From Castellaniella sp034675905 (GTDB lineage: Bacteria > Pseudomonadota > Gammaproteobacteria > Burkholderiales > Burkholderiaceae_B): a stretch of 64,000 bases of DNA. Below the pieces are notes generated by a model. It saw only the letters and a list, made by a program, of their open reading frames with translations. It made no database searches and was not told the origin of the DNA. This document shows positions 53,328-62,043 of the stretch, piece by piece. The stretch covers positions 868,001-932,000 of the forward strand of contig NZ_JAUCCV010000010.1 in the NCBI RefSeq assembly GCF_034675905.1, read 5' to 3'. Made by a program: the position numbers and the translations under genes. Position 1 is the first letter of the stretch. The number at the start of each line of letters is the position of its first letter.

Positions 53328-54176
53328 TTACCGGACGTGCTTCCAGTAGGCGTGGTTCATGCGGATGGCCACGAACAGGAACAGGAACAGGAACAGCATC
53401 ACCCAGACGCCGATCTGCTTGCGTTCCAGCTGCCCGGGTTCGGCCATCCAGCCCAGGAAGTTGCTGAGATCAGCGACGTTTTGTTCGAATTGGCTGAAGG
53501 TCTTGGCATCAGCAGAATCGAAACGGCCCGTCTGGCTGGCTTCGCCGGTATAGCCGTCCAGTTTTTCGGTCTTGACGTCCGGGAAACCGGATTGGTCGTA
53601 GACCGTGGTGCTGCGTACCCAGTGAGCGGCGCCTTTGTCGTCAGACACCTGGTGAACCTGGATGTTGGTGTAGCTGCGCGGACCTTCCATTTCCCAGAGC
53701 ACGTTGGGCATGGCGACACTGGGGAAGACGGTGTTGTCCCAACCGGTCTTTTTCGTGGTGTCGCGATAAAAGCTGCGCAGGTAGGTGTAGATATAGTCTA
53801 CCCCTGATGGGCCGAAGTTGGAATTTTTGGCGCGGGCGATCACGGACAGGTCCGGGGGGGCTGCGCCAAACCATTTCTTACCGTCTTCGGCCGTCATGGA
53901 GACCGTCATCAGGTCGCCGATTTTGTCACGAGAGAACAGCAGGTTTTTCTTGATTTCGGCTTCTGTCAGGCCCAGGTCCATGAGTTTGTTGTAGCGCATG
54001 GAACTGGCGCTATGACAGTTCAGGCAGTAGTTGACGAACAGTTTGGCGCCGTTTTGCAGGGCGGCCAAATCGGTGATGCGGTCGGGGGCGCGATCCAGGC
54101 GCACACCGCCTTCGGCGGCGAAGGTCAGTGTGCAGACCAGGGAAAGGGCCAGTGCACCGAGCAGTTTTTTGATCAT
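53328..54176 (-). CDS. petC: Cytochrome c1 of the bc1 complex
   Basis: A 282-residue subunit of ubiquinol:cytochrome c oxidoreductase. A signal peptide (about 1-21) precedes the haem-binding motif C51-L-N-C54-H55. A Met ligand is expected in the MPNVLWEMEG region. A C-terminal membrane anchor (VWVMLFLFLFLFVAIRM) ends the protein. It passes electrons from the Rieske protein to soluble cytochromes such as the cytochrome c4 encoded at 61 kb. Confidence 0.95.
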   Translation of the reverse strand: MIKKLLGALALSLVCTLTFAAEGGVRLDRAPDRITDLAALQNGAKLFVNYCLNCHSASSMRYNKLMDLGLTEAEIKKNLLFSRDKIGDLMTVSMTAEDGKKWFGAAPPDLSVIARAKNSNFGPSGVDYIYTYLRSFYRDTTKKTGWDNTVFPSVAMPNVLWEMEGPRSYTNIQVHQVSDDKGAAHWVRSTTVYDQSGFPDVKTEKLDGYTGEASQTGRFDSADAKTFSQFEQNVADLSNFLGWMAEPGQLERKQIGVWVMLFLFLFLFVAIRMNHAYWKHVR

Positions 54177-54206
54177 GATCTTTCCGTAGCAGTCAGTGGT
54201 GGGCCA

Positions 54207-55592
54207 TTAGTGAGCGCGGAACGTCACGCGGTCGGGGACCGGCTTGAACGTGCCGAGGCGGCTCCAGACAGGCATCAGCAGGAAGAACGCCAGGTAAATG
54301 ACCGTGGTGATCTGGCCCATGAGAGTGAAGGTCGGCGTCACGGGCTGCGTGCCCAGCCAGCCCAGGATCAGGAAGTTCACAATAAAAATACCATACAGGA
54401 ACTTGTGCCACGACGGACGGTAGCGGATCGATTTCACGGGGGAATGATCCAGCCACGGCAGGAAGAACAGGATGACCACGGCGCCGCCCATGGACACCAC
54501 GCCCCAGAACTTGGCGTCCAGGGTCTTCATCAGGATGGCCACGATGATCAGGATCGCCGGGATGGCCAGGCGCCAGATGCCGGAGAGCTTGCCCTTGGCA
54601 AACAGCGCCAGGGCAGCGATCGCAGCGGCGGCGGACAGCACCCAGGTGAAGTCGCTGGTGGTGGCGCGCAGCATGGTGTAGAACGGCGTGAAATACCAGA
54701 CCGGCGCGATGTGCGGCGGGGTCTTCAGCGGGTCAGCCGGCAGGAAGTTGTTGTATTCCAGGAAGTAGCCGCCCATTTCAGGGCCAAAGAAGATGATGGC
54801 TGCAAAGACGATCAGGAAACCCGCCACGCCCACGATGTCATGCACCGAATAGTAGGGGTGGAAGGGGATGCCGTCGACCGGACGCCCGTATTTGTCTTTG
54901 GGACCTTGCTTGATTTCCACGCCGTCGGGGTTATTGGAACCCACTTCGTGCAGCGCGATGATGTGCGCCACGACCAGGCCGATCAGCACCAGCGGGATGG
55001 CGATCACGTGGAAGGCGAAGAAGCGGTTCAGGGTGGCGTCGGACACCACGTAGTCGCCGCGGATCCACAGGGACAGTTCAGGGCCGATGAAGGGGATGGC
55101 CGAGAACAGATTCACAATCACCTGGGCGCCCCAGTAGGACATCTGCCCCCAGGGCAGCAGGTAGCCGAAGAAGGCCTCAGCCATCAGGGACAGGAAGATG
55201 CCCACGCCGAAGATCCAGACCAGTTCGCGCGGCTTGCGGTAGGAGCCGTAGAACAGGCCGCGCAGCATGTGCAGATAGACCACGACGAAGAACATCGACG
55301 CGCCGGTGGAGTGCATGTAGCGGATGAACCAGCCGCCCGGGACTTCGCGCATGATGTATTCGACGGACTCGAAGGCAAAGCGCGCATCGGGCTTGTAGTT
55401 CATCACCAGGAAGATCCCGGTGACGACCTGGATCACCAGTACCAGCAGCGCCAGCGAACCAAAGAAATACCAGAAGTTGAAGTTCTTCGGAGCATAGTAT
55501 TCGGACATATGCTCTTTAAACATTTTCGTCAGCGGGAAGCGGCGGTCCACCCAGCCCATCAACCCGGTCGTCTCGACATTATTTTCGGCCAT
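54207..55592 (-). CDS. petB: Cytochrome b of the bc1 complex
   Basis: A 461-residue membrane subunit with eight or nine helices carrying haems bL and bH. Paired His ligands lie in helix B (RYMHSTGASMFFVVVYLHMLRG) and helix D (FFAFHVIAIPLVLIGLVVAHIIALHEVGSNNP). The Qo-site motif appears as PEMGG-type and PLKTPPHIAPVWYF. The start MAENNVETTGLMGWVDRRFP is family-like. It is the central gene of petABC. Confidence 0.96.
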   Translation of the reverse strand: MAENNVETTGLMGWVDRRFPLTKMFKEHMSEYYAPKNFNFWYFFGSLALLVLVIQVVTGIFLVMNYKPDARFAFESVEYIMREVPGGWFIRYMHSTGASMFFVVVYLHMLRGLFYGSYRKPRELVWIFGVGIFLSLMAEAFFGYLLPWGQMSYWGAQVIVNLFSAIPFIGPELSLWIRGDYVVSDATLNRFFAFHVIAIPLVLIGLVVAHIIALHEVGSNNPDGVEIKQGPKDKYGRPVDGIPFHPYYSVHDIVGVAGFLIVFAAIIFFGPEMGGYFLEYNNFLPADPLKTPPHIAPVWYFTPFYTMLRATTSDFTWVLSAAAAIAALALFAKGKLSGIWRLAIPAILIIVAILMKTLDAKFWGVVSMGGAVVILFFLPWLDHSPVKSIRYRPSWHKFLYGIFIVNFLILGWLGTQPVTPTFTLMGQITTVIYLAFFLLMPVWSRLGTFKPVPDRVTFRAH

Positions 55593-55636
55593 GAACGGCT
55601 CCTATCAGTATCACGAAAAGATGAACGGCGCGTTCA

Positions 55637-56284
55637 TCAGGCCTTGTTGGGGTATTCGTCCACCCCGATCATGACGTGTGACCCGTCGGGAGAAAACGCG
55701 TAGGGCGGGACTTCGAGGTTGTCCGGCGCGGGCTTGTTCTTGAACACGCGGCCAGCCAGGTCGAAGGTGGAGCCGTGGCAGGGGCACAACCAGCCGCCTG
55801 GCCAGTCGTTGGGCAGGCCCGGCTGGGCGCCTGTCTGGAAGTGCGCCGTAGGCGAGCAGCCCAGGTGCGTGCAGATGCCGATGCAAACGAAATATTCGGG
55901 GTTGCGCGAACGCCATTGGTTTTCGGCAAACGGCGGCGTGTAGCCCGGGCGCTTGGAGTCGGGGTCGGCCAGTTCGGCATCGTGCTTGGCCAGGTCTTCG
56001 AGTTCGGCCTTGGTGCGGCGCACGATCCAGATCGGCTTGCCGCGCCATTCAACGACCATCATTTGCCCTTCGGGCAGGCCGGAAATGTCGGCTTCGACCG
56101 GAGCGCCGGCCGCCTTGGCTTTTTCGGAAGGAGCAAATGACCCGACAAGAGGCACTGCAGTGGCAACGCCGGCTACCCCGCCCAGGGTACAGGCCGAGGC
56201 CACCCAGAAGCGTCGCGAAGGATCGGGGGGCAGGTTCGGGTCGACTGCGCCCTGCTCGTCGGACTGTGTCGGATTCTGACTCAT
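55637..56284 (-). CDS. petA: Rieske iron-sulfur protein of the bc1 complex
   Basis: A 215-residue subunit with a Tat-type N-terminal anchor (SRRFWVASACTLGGVAG). The [2Fe-2S] ligands are C138/H140 (ICTHLGC) and C167/H170 (CPCHGS), with C143 and C169 forming the stabilising disulfide. The membrane helix stays uncut, and the head domain swings between quinol and cytochrome c1. It is the first gene of petABC, divergent from mscL. Confidence 0.96.
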   Translation of the reverse strand: MSQNPTQSDEQGAVDPNLPPDPSRRFWVASACTLGGVAGVATAVPLVGSFAPSEKAKAAGAPVEADISGLPEGQMMVVEWRGKPIWIVRRTKAELEDLAKHDAELADPDSKRPGYTPPFAENQWRSRNPEYFVCIGICTHLGCSPTAHFQTGAQPGLPNDWPGGWLCPCHGSTFDLAGRVFKNKPAPDNLEVPPYAFSPDGSHVMIGVDEYPNKA

Positions 56285-56447
56285 TTGTTATCCCTGGTAG
56301 CCGCCCAGCGGGCGGAGCGGTTTGACAATAATCTGTATACGCATGGGATGCAGGGGCCAAAACGCAACTATGGCGCATCCCACGAGGGTCTTCAACCGCG
56401 TATTATAGCGTTACGACCAGTGGGGTAAATGCTAGAAGGAGCGCAAT

Positions 56448-56900
56448 ATGGCCGGAGCACGTGGTTTCATCAAGGAATTCCAAGAATTTGCCGTCAAGGG
56501 CAATATGATGGATCTCGCCATCGGGGTCATCATTGGCGGCGCTTTCGGCAAGATCATCGACTCCATCGTCGCGGATCTGGTCATGCCTATCATCAATTTC
56601 ATCCTGGGCGGACAGGTCAATTTCGACAACCTCTTCTGGGTGCTGCGCCTGCCCGAAGGCTATGCCGGCGCCATGACATCGGTCGACCTGACCAAAGCCG
56701 GCGCCGTGGTGTTCGCCTGGGGCCACTTCCTGACCATCTTCGTGAACTTCATCCTGCTGGCCCTGGTGGTGTTCCTGCTGGTCAAGATGATGAACAACGC
56801 CCGCCGCCGCTTCGAGGCCGCCCCCCCGCCCGCCGCGGCCCCCGTCACCCCCGAAGACATCGTGCTGCTGCGCGAAATCCGCGATTCCCTGAAAAAATAG
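56448..56900 (+). CDS. mscL: Large-conductance mechanosensitive channel
   Basis: A 150-residue pentameric channel that opens under membrane tension to save cells from osmotic downshock. The N-terminal amphipathic helix and pore helix (FIKEFQEFAVKGNMMDLAIGVIIGGAFGKI) and the second membrane helix (LTIFVNFILLALVVFLLVKMMN) are present, and the C-terminal helix ends TPEDIVLLREIRDSLKK. A ribosome-binding site (AAGGAG) lies upstream. Confidence 0.96.
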   Translation: MAGARGFIKEFQEFAVKGNMMDLAIGVIIGGAFGKIIDSIVADLVMPIINFILGGQVNFDNLFWVLRLPEGYAGAMTSVDLTKAGAVVFAWGHFLTIFVNFILLALVVFLLVKMMNNARRRFEAAPPPAAAPVTPEDIVLLREIRDSLKK

Positions 56901-56904
56901 CCCC

Positions 56905-56928
56905 CGAAGAGCCCCGCAGGGCTCTTCG
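56905..56928 (+). terminator. mscL terminator hairpin
   Basis: CGAAGAGCCC and GGGCTCTTCG form a 10-bp stem around a 4-base loop (CGCA), 4 bp after the mscL stop. The T-rich tract after it (CAATTTTC) is offset by several bases. Confidence 0.7.
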
Positions 56929-57027
56929 CCTGCAATTTTCCGAAGCTGGGCCGTGATAAGACCCACGTCCCATTTTCCGGCAGCTCTTCGCAAAAGGGGT
57001 AGCCCCCACGGCGACTCCGTTCGTCAA

Positions 57028-57130
57028 TCGCTGTGTCCAGGGGCTGGGCGAACCTGTTGGAGCCCACCCGTCCCCATCCGGCGCAGCCGCCAAATTGCGA
57101 CCAGGTTCACCCAGCCCCTGGACACAGCGA
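57028..57130. repeat. 29-bp inverted repeat, possible MITE or REP-like element
   Basis: Arms at 57028-57056 and 57102-57130 agree at 28 of 29 positions (TCGCTGTGTCCAGGGGCTGG is the start of the left arm), with a 45-bp centre. The stretch 56929-57204 between mscL and the Nif3-like gene holds no convincing gene, only this element and a related direct repeat. It could be a non-autonomous mobile element, a REP/BIME relative or a long terminator for the convergent genes. No clear target duplication is seen. Confidence 0.6.
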
Positions 57131-57187
57131 TGAGCTATTACAAAAGCACGCGTTTACCCTGGGCACGGCGATGAACTATCACAGAAG
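57118..57187. repeat. Imperfect direct repeat overlapping the inverted repeat
   Basis: The 29 bases at 57118-57146 recur at 57159-57187 with five differences, all transitions (core GCGATGA-CTAT-ACA-AAG). The first copy starts in the right arm of the inverted repeat, which suggests a duplicated and decaying element edge. Confidence 0.5.
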
Positions 57188-57204
57188 ACCGCCTTCCCCC
57201 GCAA

Positions 57205-57984
57205 TCAGACCGGATTGTCGATATCCACAAACGTGCAAGACACCCCGAACTGCGCCTCGATCGCCGCCCCCAGCGCCTGGACCCCATAGCGCTCCGTCGC
57301 ATGATGCCCGGCGCTGATATAGGCGCTGCCCGTTTCCCGCGCCAGATGCACCGTCGGTTCCGAAATCTCTCCGCTGACGTAGCAATCCGCCCCCGCCGCC
57401 AAGGCCGCCTCCATCATCCCTTGCGCCGCCCCGGTGCACCAAGCCAGGCGCCGCACCGGCTGATCCAATTCGCCGATCAGCATCGGCTTGCGGCCCAGCC
57501 GTTGGGCGAGATCGGTTGCGAGTTCCCCTGCCGTGCAATCCCAGGCGGGCGTGCCCAGCCAGATCAGCTGATCTGGCCCGCAGCGATGCGGCGTACCATC
57601 GGCCTGGATGTCAGGCGTCCAATCCATCACCCGGGCCAGCTGAGCGTTATTGCCCCATTCGGTGTGCGCATCCAGCGGCAGGTGGTAAGCGAACAGATTG
57701 ATGTCCTGAGCCAGCAAGGCGGATAGGCGCCGGTGCTTGGGGCCGCGAATGCAAGGGTTTTCGTTTTTCCAGAACCAGCCGTGATGCACCAGAATCGCAT
57801 CCGCCTGTTGTGCGATCGCTGCATCGATCAGCGCCTGGGATGCCGTCACACCGGTCACGATATGGCGAATGACGGCGCGGCCTTCGACCTGCAGGCCGTT
57901 GGGGCAGTAATCCTTGAATCGTTCGGGCTGCAGCGTGCTGCTCAGCCAGTTTTCCAGTTCCTGGCGGGAAATCTGTGGTTTCAT
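57205..57984 (-). CDS. Nif3-like dinuclear metal centre protein
   Basis: A 259-residue NIF3/DUF34-family protein. Metal-binding motifs are DAILVHHGWFW (paired His), YHLPLDAHTEWGNN with the central Asp/His, and SAGHHATERYGV near the C-terminus. ATG 57984 is chosen because the product then starts at the conserved SRQELENWLSSTL region. NIF3 proteins form hexamers with two metals; a link to GTP cyclohydrolase-like or metal-insertion reactions has been proposed, but the role is open. It diverges from the degS-like gene. Confidence 0.88.
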   Translation of the reverse strand: MKPQISRQELENWLSSTLQPERFKDYCPNGLQVEGRAVIRHIVTGVTASQALIDAAIAQQADAILVHHGWFWKNENPCIRGPKHRRLSALLAQDINLFAYHLPLDAHTEWGNNAQLARVMDWTPDIQADGTPHRCGPDQLIWLGTPAWDCTAGELATDLAQRLGRKPMLIGELDQPVRRLAWCTGAAQGMMEAALAAGADCYVSGEISEPTVHLARETGSAYISAGHHATERYGVQALGAAIEAQFGVSCTFVDIDNPV

Positions 57985-58015
57985 GATGGAAAAATCCTTT
58001 GCTGATCGGAAATTC

Positions 58016-59200
58016 ATGTTGATGCGACGATTGTGGCTGATTTTCACCCAGACCGTGACCGTATGCCTGGGCATCCTGTTTTTGGTGTCCACCTTGCGGC
58101 CTCAGTGGCTGCCGGGGCGCGAAGCCCCGCCGGCTGGCGGAGCAGCCTTGCTGCAGCTCGACGGGCGGACGCCGCTGGCGGGTGTGTCGGCAGGGCCGGC
58201 CATCGCCAGCTACGCGGCGGCCGTCGCCCAGGCGGCGCCTTCCGTGGTCAACATCTATACGCGCAAGCACATTGATGTGCCTTTGATTCCCCTGCCGCCT
58301 GACCCCGCCCTGCAGCAGTTTCTGCGCAGCGTGCCCGGCTTCACGCAGCGGCGGGATTCCACCAGCCTGGGTTCGGGCGTGATCGTGCGCACAGATGGCT
58401 ACATCCTGACCAACAACCATGTGATCGAATCCGCCGATGCCATCGAAGTCAGCCTGAAAGACGGCCGCCAGGCGACGGCCAAACTGGTGGGCGCAGACCC
58501 GGAAAGCGACCTGGCCGTGCTGAAGATCGATCTGGACAATCTGCCTGCCATCGTGTTCGACCCGGAACAATCCGTGCGAGTGGGTGACGTGGTGCTGGCC
58601 ATCGGCAATCCTTTTGGCGTGGGGCAGACCACCACCCAGGGCATCGTGTCCGCCTTGGGGCGCAATCGCCTGGGCATCAATACCTACGAGGACTTCATCC
58701 AGACTGATGCCGCGATCAATCCGGGTAATTCCGGCGGGGCGCTCATCGACACCCAAGGGCGCCTGGTGGGCATCAATACCGCCATCTATTCGGAAACCGG
58801 CGGGTCGTTGGGTATCGGGTTCGCGATTCCGTCAGGGCCGGCGCACCAGATACTGGATCAAATCATCGAACATGGCCGGGTGCAGCGCGGCTGGCTGGGG
58901 CTGGAACCGCAGGACATCACGCCCGATCTGGCGCGGGCCTTTCAGTTGAAGAGCGACCGGGGCGCCATTGTGGCGCGGGTGTTTGCGCGCGGACCCGCGG
59001 CTCAGGCCGGCATCCGGGTCGGCGATATCCTGCAGTCCCTGGATGGCCGGCCGGTACGCGATTCCTTCGATCTGCTGAACCGGCTTGCGCCCATGAAGGC
59101 CGGCAGCAAGGCTCGCCTGGGCGTGTGGCGCGACGGCCAGATCGTCACGCTGACGGTCACGGTGGGCCTGCGTCCGGTCGCGCGCGGGCCGTCACACTGA
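58016..59200 (+). CDS. DegS-like periplasmic serine protease
   Basis: A 394-residue trypsin-like protease anchored by one N-terminal helix (LWLIFTQTVTVCLGILFLVS). The catalytic triad is H135 (LTNNHVIE), D165 (ESDLAVLKID) and S239 (NPGNSGGAL). One PDZ domain follows (about 285-385; GWLGLEPQDITPDLARAF). One PDZ and a membrane anchor fit DegS/AlgW, which cut the anti-sigma factor RseA/MucA to start the sigma-E envelope-stress response; DegP/MucD proteins have two PDZ domains. ATG 58016 or 58022 is the likely start. It converges with hemB. Confidence 0.9.
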   Translation: MLMRRLWLIFTQTVTVCLGILFLVSTLRPQWLPGREAPPAGGAALLQLDGRTPLAGVSAGPAIASYAAAVAQAAPSVVNIYTRKHIDVPLIPLPPDPALQQFLRSVPGFTQRRDSTSLGSGVIVRTDGYILTNNHVIESADAIEVSLKDGRQATAKLVGADPESDLAVLKIDLDNLPAIVFDPEQSVRVGDVVLAIGNPFGVGQTTTQGIVSALGRNRLGINTYEDFIQTDAAINPGNSGGALIDTQGRLVGINTAIYSETGGSLGIGFAIPSGPAHQILDQIIEHGRVQRGWLGLEPQDITPDLARAFQLKSDRGAIVARVFARGPAAQAGIRVGDILQSLDGRPVRDSFDLLNRLAPMKAGSKARLGVWRDGQIVTLTVTVGLRPVARGPSH

Positions 59201-59215
59201 GAGCCCGCCCAGGTC

Positions 59216-60235
59216 TTAGCGGCCCTGATCGCGCAGCAACTGCGCCGCCGCGACGGCGAAATACGTCAGGATGCCGTCGCCGCCGGCGCGCTTGAACGCC
59301 AGCAGCGATTCCATCATGACCTTGTCGTGGTCCAGCCAGCCGTTGGCTGCCGCCGCTTTGATCATGGCGTATTCGCCGCTGACCTGATAGGCATAGGTGG
59401 GCATGCCAAAGGCGTCTTTGACCTCGCGCAGCACGTCCAGATAGGGCAGGCCGGGTTTGACCATGACCATGTCGGCGCCTTCACGGATGTCGGCGGCGAC
59501 TTCGCGCAGGGCTTCCAGGCGGTTGGCCGGGTCCATCTGATAGGTGGCCTTGTTGGATGCGCCCAGGCTGGCGGCCGACCCCACCGCGTCGCGGAAAGGG
59601 CCATAGAAGGCGCTGGCGTATTTGGCGGAATACGCCATGATGCGGGTGTGGATGCGTCCGCGCCCGTCCAGCGCCTGCCGGACGGCGCCGATGCGCCCGT
59701 CCATCATGTCGCTGGGGGCGACGATGTCCACGCCGGCTTCGGCATGGGTCAGGGCCTGGCGCACCAGCATGGCGACGGTGGCCTCGTTCAGCAGCTGGCC
59801 GTCCGTGTCGATCAGACCGTCCTGGCCATGGCTGGTATAGGGGTCCAGCGCCACATCGGTCAGGATGCCCAGTTCGGGAAAGTGCTGCTTGAGCAGCGCC
59901 ACCGTGCGCGGAATCAGGCCATCGGGATTGGCGGCTTCGATGCCGTCCGGGGTCTTCAGCGCGGGGTCGATGTGCGGAAACAAGGCCAGCACCGGAATCC
60001 CCAGGCGCAGGCAGTTTTCAGCGGTCTGCAGCAGCGTATCGGGTGAATGGCGCACCACGTCGGGCATGGAAGTGATCGGTTCGCGGACCTGGCTGCCTTC
60101 CTGGACAAAGACCGGATAGATCAGATCGTCGGCCGATAGATGGTTTTCACGCACCAGGCGGCGTGAAAAATCGTCGCGCCGGTTGCGGCGCAGGCGGGCG
60201 GTGGGAAAATCGACGGGGGGCAGAAAAGCAGTCAT
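59216..60235 (-). CDS. hemB: Porphobilinogen synthase (delta-aminolevulinate dehydratase)
   Basis: A 339-residue TIM-barrel enzyme joining two 5-aminolevulinates in haem synthesis. The two catalytic lysines are seen in AYSAKYASAFYGPFRDA and MVMVKPGLPYLD. The metal loop reads DVALDPYTSHGQDG, with Asp where the zinc-type enzymes have Cys, so this is the Mg2+-dependent (Pseudomonas-like) class rather than the Zn2+ class. It is 71 bp from the engB stop, same strand. Confidence 0.95.
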   Translation of the reverse strand: MTAFLPPVDFPTARLRRNRRDDFSRRLVRENHLSADDLIYPVFVQEGSQVREPITSMPDVVRHSPDTLLQTAENCLRLGIPVLALFPHIDPALKTPDGIEAANPDGLIPRTVALLKQHFPELGILTDVALDPYTSHGQDGLIDTDGQLLNEATVAMLVRQALTHAEAGVDIVAPSDMMDGRIGAVRQALDGRGRIHTRIMAYSAKYASAFYGPFRDAVGSAASLGASNKATYQMDPANRLEALREVAADIREGADMVMVKPGLPYLDVLREVKDAFGMPTYAYQVSGEYAMIKAAAANGWLDHDKVMMESLLAFKRAGGDGILTYFAVAAAQLLRDQGR

Positions 60236-60306
60236 TCAAAACTCCTGAAAACCTGCGCGGTGCGGGGATCAGTCACGATCAGTCCGGGGCCGGGCCTGAA
60301 CGCTTG

Positions 60307-60930
60307 TCAGGGCACGACCTGCGGCGAAATCCAGTTCTCGATATGGGCGGCGGCGTCTTCCAGCCCGAGACGGTGGGTCGCGGAAAAGGGCAGCGCGGTC
60401 AGGGTGCCGATTTCAGCCAGGTCTTTGCGCACCTGGGCGACGGCGCGGATCCGTTGGCCGTAGGGCAGCTTGTCGGCTTTGGTCAGCAGGGCCAGCGTAG
60501 GCAGCCCGCGCAGGCCGATCCAGTGCGCCAGGCGGCGGTCCAGGTCGGTGACGCCGCGGCGGATGTCGATCAGCAGCACCACGCCGGCCAGACTGCTGCG
60601 TTCGTGCAGATAGCCGCCCAGGACTTCCGCCCATTCGTCTCGGGATGCGCGGTCTACCGCCGCATAGCCGTAGCCGGGCAGGTCGACCAGAAAGCCCAGC
60701 CAGGCATCGGGCGTGATCGGGTCGGGGATGCCGAACAAATTGATCAGGCGTGTGCGTCCGGGCGTTTTGCTGGAAAAGGCCAGGCGGCGCTGATTGGTCA
60801 GCACATTGATGGCCGATGATTTGCCGGAATTAGAGCGGCCCACGAAGCAGACTTCGGCTGTCGTCGGTTCAGGCAGCTGGTCCAGGCGAGCGGCGGATAT
60901 CGTGAAGCGGGCGCGATGAAGAAGGGACAC
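60307..60930 (-). CDS. engB: Ribosome-biogenesis GTPase EngB (YihA)
   Basis: A 207-residue GTPase needed for 50S subunit assembly and cell division. G1 is GRSNSGKSS, G3 DLPGYGYA, G4 TKAD, and the switch region has TPGRTRLINLF. Translation most likely starts at the GTG at 60930 (product SLLHRARFTISAARLDQL), which gives the usual family length; an upstream in-frame ATG would add about 86 residues of unrelated sequence. It diverges from the cytochrome c4 gene. Confidence 0.92.
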   Translation of the reverse strand: MSLLHRARFTISAARLDQLPEPTTAEVCFVGRSNSGKSSAINVLTNQRRLAFSSKTPGRTRLINLFGIPDPITPDAWLGFLVDLPGYGYAAVDRASRDEWAEVLGGYLHERSSLAGVVLLIDIRRGVTDLDRRLAHWIGLRGLPTLALLTKADKLPYGQRIRAVAQVRKDLAEIGTLTALPFSATHRLGLEDAAAHIENWISPQVVP

Positions 60931-61159
60931 GGCGAGTGGTGGAAGCCCGGTGGGCGCAGATGACAAAGGGCAGGCGTATCGGACGCCGGCCTGCGGATGT
61001 GGCGGCCATGGCCGCCGGGATGCGGGTGGCGCCTGATGCCTATTGTATAATCTTCGCTTGTGTTTGTTACGCCGGTCGTCTTCCGCTCTGTTGAAAGGCG
61101 GGCTGGCCTCATGACCTGATGGCGTCTTGCGACGCCCGTACCAAAAATCCGAGGACCTC

Positions 61160-61849
61160 ATGAAGCGTGCGCTTTCCAGTATGTTCATGGCCGGCAGCCT
61201 GATGCTTGCCGGCGCCCTGCCTGGTTTGGCCCACGCTCAGGATGCCGTCAAGCCTGATGCCAAGGCCGGCGAGCAGCTGTTCGTCAACGGCGACATGTCG
61301 CGCGGCGTGCTGGCCTGTGTCACCTGTCACGGCGATGCTGGTAACAGCACCATTCCGGCCAACCCCAATCTGGCCGCTATGCCGCACGAATACCTGGTCA
61401 AGCAGCTGCGTGATTTCGCGCCTCAGGGCGATAAGCCCGCTGTGCGCACCGGGCCCGATGGGGCGCCGTCCATCATGGCGACCATCGCGCCGGCATTGAC
61501 CGCCCAGGATATCCAGAACGTCTCGCTCTACCTGTCGCAGCAGAAACTCGACTGGGATCAGGCGGGCAACGCCACCAACGAATCCACCATGGATCGCGGT
61601 CAGCAGATCTGGCGCGCGGGCATTGTCGGACGCCAGGTGCCGGCCTGTGCGGCGTGTCACTCGGCCAATGGCGCCGGGTTGCCCGGCGAATTTCCGCGCT
61701 TGGCGGGCCAACACCCGGAATACATCCTGGAACAGCTGAAATTGTTCCGCTCGGGTGATCGGGCCAATACCATCATGTACGACATTACTAGCCGCATGAC
61801 CGATCCTGATTTGGCGGCTGTGGCGGATTTCGCCGCCGGCTTGCGCTGA
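61160..61849 (+). CDS. Dihaem cytochrome c4-type protein
   Basis: A 229-residue periplasmic electron carrier. The signal peptide (about 1-26, ending HAQ) is followed by two homologous haem domains with C53-V-T-C56-H57 and C163-A-A-C166-H167. Met ligands are likely in the SIMATIAPALT and ITSRMTDPD segments. Cytochromes c4 feed terminal oxidases from the bc1 complex. ATG 61160 has a GAGGA site upstream. The gene lies before resB, needed for c-type cytochrome maturation. Confidence 0.92.
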   Translation: MKRALSSMFMAGSLMLAGALPGLAHAQDAVKPDAKAGEQLFVNGDMSRGVLACVTCHGDAGNSTIPANPNLAAMPHEYLVKQLRDFAPQGDKPAVRTGPDGAPSIMATIAPALTAQDIQNVSLYLSQQKLDWDQAGNATNESTMDRGQQIWRAGIVGRQVPACAACHSANGAGLPGEFPRLAGQHPEYILEQLKLFRSGDRANTIMYDITSRMTDPDLAAVADFAAGLR

Positions 61850-61990
61850 TCGGCGACCGCCCGGCGGGGCATGCGGGGCCGCACGAATGGTCTCGCAGCC
61901 TGTTGCCAGGCGGTGTAATTCCCGGTTGTGTCTGGGGTCTTGGGAAGGATCCGCAGATCAGTCGGTGTAAGGTTGAACTTTAAAAAATAT

Positions 61991-62030
61991 AAAAAGGGGG
62001 GGACGCGCTGGCGCGCCTCCCCTTTTTCTT
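61991..62030 (+). terminator. Intrinsic terminator after cytochrome c4
   Basis: AAAAAGGGGGGG and CCTCCCCTTTTTC form a stem with A-tract and T-tract around a GC-rich hairpin (ACGCGCTGGCGCG). The T-run and stem fit an intrinsic terminator. It ends only 14 bp before the resB start codon, so resB expression may depend on readthrough of it. The 61850-61990 stretch shows no other feature. Confidence 0.75.
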
Positions 62031-62043
62031 GAGTCGGGCTGCC

